Under the pieces are notes generated by a model that did not search any database, was not told where the DNA came from, and saw only the letters and a program-made list of their open reading frames with translations. A stretch of DNA of 64,000 nt. Source: Pisolithus tinctorius. Lineage: Eukaryota; Basidiomycota; Agaricomycetes; Boletales; Pisolithaceae. Location: the NCBI GenBank assembly GCA_024663395.1, contig JANFAH010000013.1, positions 558,001-622,000 of the forward strand. The letters are read 5' to 3'. Below, one piece after another: positions 59,651-64,000 of the stretch. The stretch's first letter is position 1, and every line of letters starts with the position of its first letter. A program made the translations under genes and the position numbers.

Positions 59651-60324
59651 AAGGGAACTCTGCATTGACACCAGATGTTCCCAGGAATAAGGACAGTTCT
59701 ATTTCTGTTGCACCTGTACTAGTATCTTCTACACCAGATCATACTATGCAAATCCCCATCTCCCTTTACACATCAGAAAGAACCTTGAAAGTCATCAACA
59801 CCACTGCTCTGGTTGACTCTGGGGCAGAAATATCCTGCATCAACTGGGGTTTTGTGCAAAAGCATCAAATCCCTACCCAATGCCTTGCTGAACCCATTCT
59901 TGCCAGGAACACTGATGGGACCCAGAACTCCAAGGGAAAGATCCTATTCTCTGCCACCCTCTACTTCAAGATTAAAGGACTTGTTCATCAATCCTTTTTC
60001 CATGTTATCAACTGTGGAACAGAGAACGTCATCCTAGGCCTTCCTTGGCTGCAAGAGAACAACCCCATCATTGATTGGAGGATGGGCACACTGTCCATTG
60101 ATGAAAAGACTGACAGGTCTAAAGAACTGAAGTGCAACATCTCTTCTGTTGCCATTGAAGAACCCACTGTGAACCTTGTGCCCCCTGTTGAAAAGAAAGG
60201 GATAAACAAGTTCATAGATTATGAAGAACCAGAGGATGAAACCATCCACACACACTTTGTGATGTTGGTCAGAAAGCTTGTTGAAGAAGCTAAAAAGATT
60301 AATCCCAACAATAGTCTTCTTTGA
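59641..60324 (+). CDS. Gypsy-2 aspartic protease (retropepsin)
   Basis: The active-site motif ALVDSGAEISCI is followed about 70 residues later by VILGLPWLQENNP, the usual retropepsin pair. The frame is -1 relative to gag and opens through TTTTTAG at the gag stop, so it could be made by -1 frameshifting. The end is a TGA at 60,322, after which the pol frame continues shifted. Confidence 0.82.
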   Translation, partial: GFLEGNSALTPDVPRNKDSSISVAPVLVSSTPDHTMQIPISLYTSERTLKVINTTALVDSGAEISCINWGFVQKHQIPTQCLAEPILARNTDGTQNSKGKILFSATLYFKIKGLVHQSFFHVINCGTENVILGLPWLQENNPIIDWRMGTLSIDEKTDRSKELKCNISSVAIEEPTVNLVPPVEKKGINKFIDYEEPEDETIHTHFVMLVRKLVEEAKKINPNNSLL

Positions 60325-60334
60325 AAAATCACTA

Positions 60335-63300
60335 TGGCCATGGAATTGGCCCAAGAGGAACATAAAAAGAAGCCTAAAGCGATCCTCCCAGAAGATTATA
60401 AAGACTGTGCTCCTGTCTTCGAGAAACCCTCTGATGGAGTTCTACCTCCATCATGACCCTACAACCATACCATTAACCTTGTTGAGGACTTCGTCCCCAA
60501 CATGGCTAAAGTGTACCCACTCTCTCCCTCTGAACAAGAGTCTGCAGAAAAATTCATTGAAGAAAACCTTCAAGAGGGAAAGATCCACCCCTTGAAGTCT
60601 CCTCAAGCCACTCCTTTCTTCTTCATAGGAAAGAAAGATGGCTCCCTTCGTCCCTGTCAGGACTACCAATATCTGAACAAAAATATGGTGAAGGATGTGT
60701 ACCCCCTTCCCCTCATCTCAGACCTCATTGACAAACTCAAAGGAGCATCTATCTTCACAAAGATGGATGTAAAATCGGGCTACAACAATGTCTGCATTAA
60801 AGAAGGAGACCAGTGGAAAGCCGCATTCATCATGCACAAAGGTCGCTTTGAACCCACTGTCATGTTCTTTGGGCTGTGTAACTCCCCCACCACCTTCCAA
60901 TGGTTCATGAACGACTCTTTTTGAGACATGATCACCAAGGGATGGTTGGTCATCTATATGGATGACCTTCTCATATTCTCCACTGACCCTGAAGAACACA
61001 AATGAAGAACCTGCTGTGAGTCAAAGTGTGGAAAGCTGGTGAAAACCAAACAAATCCAACACCAAAGACAAATAATGTGCGAGTGGTGGTTTACCTCTGC
61101 AGAACCTGGAGGGCAGAGAAACCTGATGTGGGGGGAGGGACTTCAAGTAGAGTGCTCCTGGCGCAAGTCGTTGACAAGTTACACAAGAGCAGATGAACAA
61201 GTGATGACTGGATAAGGGATGCTGAACAGAGTGAAGGTGTTCAGCTGAAAGGACTTGGGATGAAGGACTTTGATAAGACATGCTCCTTGCACAAGTCAAT
61301 GACGAGTTACGCAGGAGTGGATGGATGACTAAGCAAGAGTGCTGACTAAGTGTGGATAAGACTGCAGATGATGGATGGTGGTAGATAGACTCTTCTGAAT
61401 GAGCCTCAACTACCAATGATATGAATGATGACAGATAGACCCCTTCATGGAGCCTCAACTGTTGACGATGAGATAGGCACTGAACTGACTGCTGAGTGAC
61501 TTCTTGATTGCTTCTGAATTGCATCTTGGGTAGCTAAGTACATGGGGGTTTATATACTATGGGGGGAGCACAGCTTGTGACAAACAGGGCACAAACACTT
61601 GGTAAGTAATGAGTAAGGACTGAGTAATCATGATGAGTAAGTGAGAAATGAAAAGTAAGCAAGCAAAGAGGATTGGTAAGTATTGGCAATGAACAAGTCA
61701 AGGATAGTCAAAATATCACAGAATGAGTCAAATAGAGTCAGAAACTGAGTAAGCACACTGATATCACAGTAGGGGGTGGCAATGCAAGTCAGATCTCAGC
61801 GGAGACATCTCTAGATCCAAAGATGGCATGACAGATGGACAGTGTTTCCAGATAAGGAAGTATTAATTCCAGAATTGAAGGGCATGAGTCAGGTGTCAAA
61901 GGGGGCTAGGGTGTTGGGGGTCTGTGGGGCAATGGGAGCATATGCGATCGCATCTCCCACCCTTCCATCCTCTCAGTGAAGTTAACAAAAACTTCATGGA
62001 CAGGGCTCTGATGGAGGAGGAGAAGGGGGGATGTCTTCTGCTGGATCTTGCAGTAAGAAGGCAAGATGCACGTCATACTCATCATGAATGCGACCAGGGA
62101 GGCTGGAGAACAGTAGATTATGCTGCAGCTGTTGCAATGTGGGAAGAATGATGGACAAGACTGGAACAAAGATGGTGCAGGGAGCAGGGAGGAATGATCC
62201 ATATGCTTCATCAAGAGGGGAGACTGAAACGACCACATAAGACCTTTCTAACTGAGTGACAGACCTGAGGTGACCAAAGAACATCCTTCTGGAAGTCATA
62301 CTGACAAGGAGAACATGCTGACCAAGCTGCATGGGACAAGACAGGGCTGACAACGACAGGATGAACCAGGGGGCTTCAGGACAGAAGCTGGTGGGAACAC
62401 CTGGCAGATATACGTAGCCATTGTCTCTGGCAAATGAGACAAGCAAGATGATCGACGAAGAGGTAGCCATGATTGATGGACTTAGTGAAATGAGCATCTG
62501 ATGGATGGAGTGCTGTAGAAACACATAGGGTGTGAGGATCCTCTCCAAATTTGGAAGGAAGAATCATGGGGCTGAGCACTTTAAGCGAGCATGCGAACCG
62601 AGTTGACATCTTTGGAAATGGCAGAGATATGATGAAAACTGGAATGCCATACATGGGCGCTAAAAACTTTTAATGTGTGCTTAACTCGCTTCCTCTTTTC
62701 TCTTTAGCACTGACGACTTGTTCTTGTGCGAAGGATGACTGTTTATGTCCAACAGTCTTTCTACACATGAGGCCTTTAGTCTTCATCTGCATGCATGGGC
62801 ATTGTGCACAACTCGTCAACGAGTTAGGCAGAGTCAGCTGTAACCATGTCCACAACACCTTTGGTGTGTGACACCATCACATTCTCAAACAAATGAGGGA
62901 ACTCTCACTCCCTCTAAAATTGGAAAAATGTCACTTTGATCTGACCGAGGTTGAATACCTTGGAATGGTCATAAAAGAGAACACCATTGCCATGGACCCT
63001 GTCAAAGTCCAAGGTATTGCAGAGTGGCATGTCCTGAAGAAGGTAAAAGATGTGTGATCCTTCCTAGGATTTGCAAACTTCTACTGAAGATTTGTCCTTA
63101 CTATTCGGACATCACCTGACCCCTCATTGACCTAACCAAGAAAACCATTACTTGGGAATGGTCAAAGAAATGCCAGACTGCCTTTGAACTCCTGAAAAGG
63201 ATTTTCATGGCACAACCAACCCTTTGGATGCCCAACACCTCTCAGCCATTTGTGATAACCACCAACACATCAAAGTATGCAACAGGAGGTGTCCTCCTCC

Positions 63301-64000
63301 AGGAAGACTCTAACAGCCAGTGGCAACCCTGTGCCTTCATTTCCCAATCGTTTAACCCTGCTGAACAAAACTATGACATCTATGATAGAGAACTGCTAGG
63401 GGTTATTTGAGGACTGAAATCCTGGAGACACTATCTCCATGGATCCCTGTTTCCAGTCAAGGTCTTCACTGACCATAAGAACTTGACTTACTTTAAAGTG
63501 CCACAAAATTTGAATCGTCACCAAGCCCACTGGCTTCTCAACCTCGCAGATTTTGATTTACAACTAGAACACATCCCAGGAAAGGACCTGGCTGCTCCAG
63601 ACACACTCTCCTGCCAACCTGACCACATCCCTGATGATGACGAAGACAACAAAGGAGTTACTCTTCTCCCACAAATGATGTTCATCAACCTCATTGATAC
63701 CAACCTTACTCAGAAGGTTGCCTCGTCCTCCATGACAGACCCTGTAGTTCAAATGGCACTTCATGCCATTGAAAATGTTGACATGCCTCTCCCCTTCAAG
63801 TCCCACCTTTCAGACTGGAGGTTTGACAATGGAGTATTACTCTATAAAGACCAGGTATACATCCCTGATGATCCTACCCTCCGACAGACTGTCATGTCCA
63901 ACCACCACAATCACCCCTCTGCAGGACACCCCAGAGTTCTGAAAACCCATCAACTCATCTCTTCTGAGTTTTGGTGGCCTGGACTTGCATCCTTTGTCTG
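60335..64000 (+). pseudogene. Gypsy-2 pol: RT, RNase H and start of integrase, decayed
   Basis: RT motifs: [31 protein letters not shown] and VIYMDDLLIF. After the copy 4 insertion (61,015-62,873) the frame resumes with HHILKQMRELSLPLKLEKCH and SFLGFANFY. RNase H has TTNTSKYATGGVLLQ, NYDIYDRELL and TDHKNLTYF, and ends with HIPGKDLAAPDTLS. The integrase zinc region starts near NHHNHPSAGHPRVLKTHQL and runs off the window. In-frame TGA stops: 60,454-60,456, 60,922-60,924, 63,055-63,057, 63,085-63,087 and 63,408-63,410, each where the family has Arg or a similar residue. A frameshift separates it from the protease. Confidence 0.88.
61015..62873 (-). mobile_element. 1.85-kb TG...CA repeat, copy 4
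   Basis: 1,859 bp reversed copy inserted in gypsy-2 RT between EEHK and HHILKQM. The flanks are CTGC on the left and C-CATCAC on the right; a CTGC duplication with a 2-bp loss would explain them. The internal frame (61,994-62,548 minus, 184 codons) is intact and close to that of copy 1. TATA on the minus strand at 61,549-61,556. Confidence 0.85.

Larger units (their letters stand above)
57999..64000 (+). mobile_element. Ty3/gypsy retrotransposon gypsy-2, running off the window
   Basis: Order: LTR (57,999-about 58,521), leader, gag, protease, reverse transcriptase, RNase H, start of integrase. This PR-RT-RH-INT order is that of Ty3/gypsy. It interrupts repeat copy 5 and is itself interrupted by repeat copy 4. 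The 3' LTR is beyond 64,000. Gag is open, but pol has TGA stops. Confidence 0.9.

Noticed and set aside
43091..62873. Repeat copies 2 and 4 as the two LTRs of one 19.8-kb element (outer flanks both CCAT)
   Set aside because: Copy 2 lies inside the 14.5-kb element and copy 4 outside it in another retrotransposon. Both interrupt reading frames that rejoin locally, so they are separate insertions.

Overview
The window looks like nuclear DNA of a mushroom-forming basidiomycete (Agaricomycetes). Genes are dense in 47-65 nt introns with GT/AG (some GC/AG) borders and CTNAC-like branch points. The recognisable proteins are of fungal type: a four-RRM Nrd1/Mrn1 protein, a DH-BAR-SH3 RhoGEF, inositol-3-phosphate synthase, CTDK-I gamma subunit, and fungal P450 and BBE-type oxidase families. 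No species can be named from the sequence alone.

Positions 1-36,100 are a gene-bearing arm. In order: an unresolved stretch (1-2.9 kb); MRN1/NRD1-like RNA-binding protein (minus); an RRN5-like SANT protein (minus); a split tRNA-Gln(UUG); a Gef1/Tuba-like Cdc42-type GEF (plus); a BBE-type FAD oxidoreductase (minus, 9 exons); INO1 (plus, 4 exons); two tandem P450 paralogues (minus) with identical 13-exon structures, separated by a trypsin-fold protease-like gene (plus); and a CTK3 homologue (minus) whose C-terminal part is broken by one in-frame TGA and one frameshift. Most exon borders were placed by checking that reading phase is kept across each intron. The housekeeping genes do not form one pathway. 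The two P450s and the FAD oxidase are accessory oxidative enzymes and could share a substrate, but nothing in the sequence proves it.

From about 37.1 kb to the end the DNA changes character: CpG is almost absent, and nearly everything is nested transposon. The nesting can be read out. A Ty3/gypsy pol (gypsy-1, 40.8-42.1 kb) is interrupted by a 14.5-kb LTR element (42,102-56,573; 472-bp LTRs, 4-bp duplication GCAC), and the gypsy-1 reading frame resumes exactly at 56,574. That element carries a decayed gag, an array of 12 nearly equal-length intron-like modules, and a fragment of a DUF3638/DUF3645 cellular gene that still contains an intron; no pol was found. It was then hit by two copies of a 1.85-kb TG...CA repeat, by a 357-bp solo LTR and by a young CpG-rich 815-bp solo LTR. 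To the right, a truncated fifth copy of the 1.85-kb repeat is interrupted by gypsy-2 (57,999 to the window end: LTR, gag, protease, RT, RNase H, start of integrase). Gypsy-2 is itself interrupted by another 1.85-kb copy. In-frame stops in these elements are mostly TGA where the families have arginine, the mark of CpG methylation decay.
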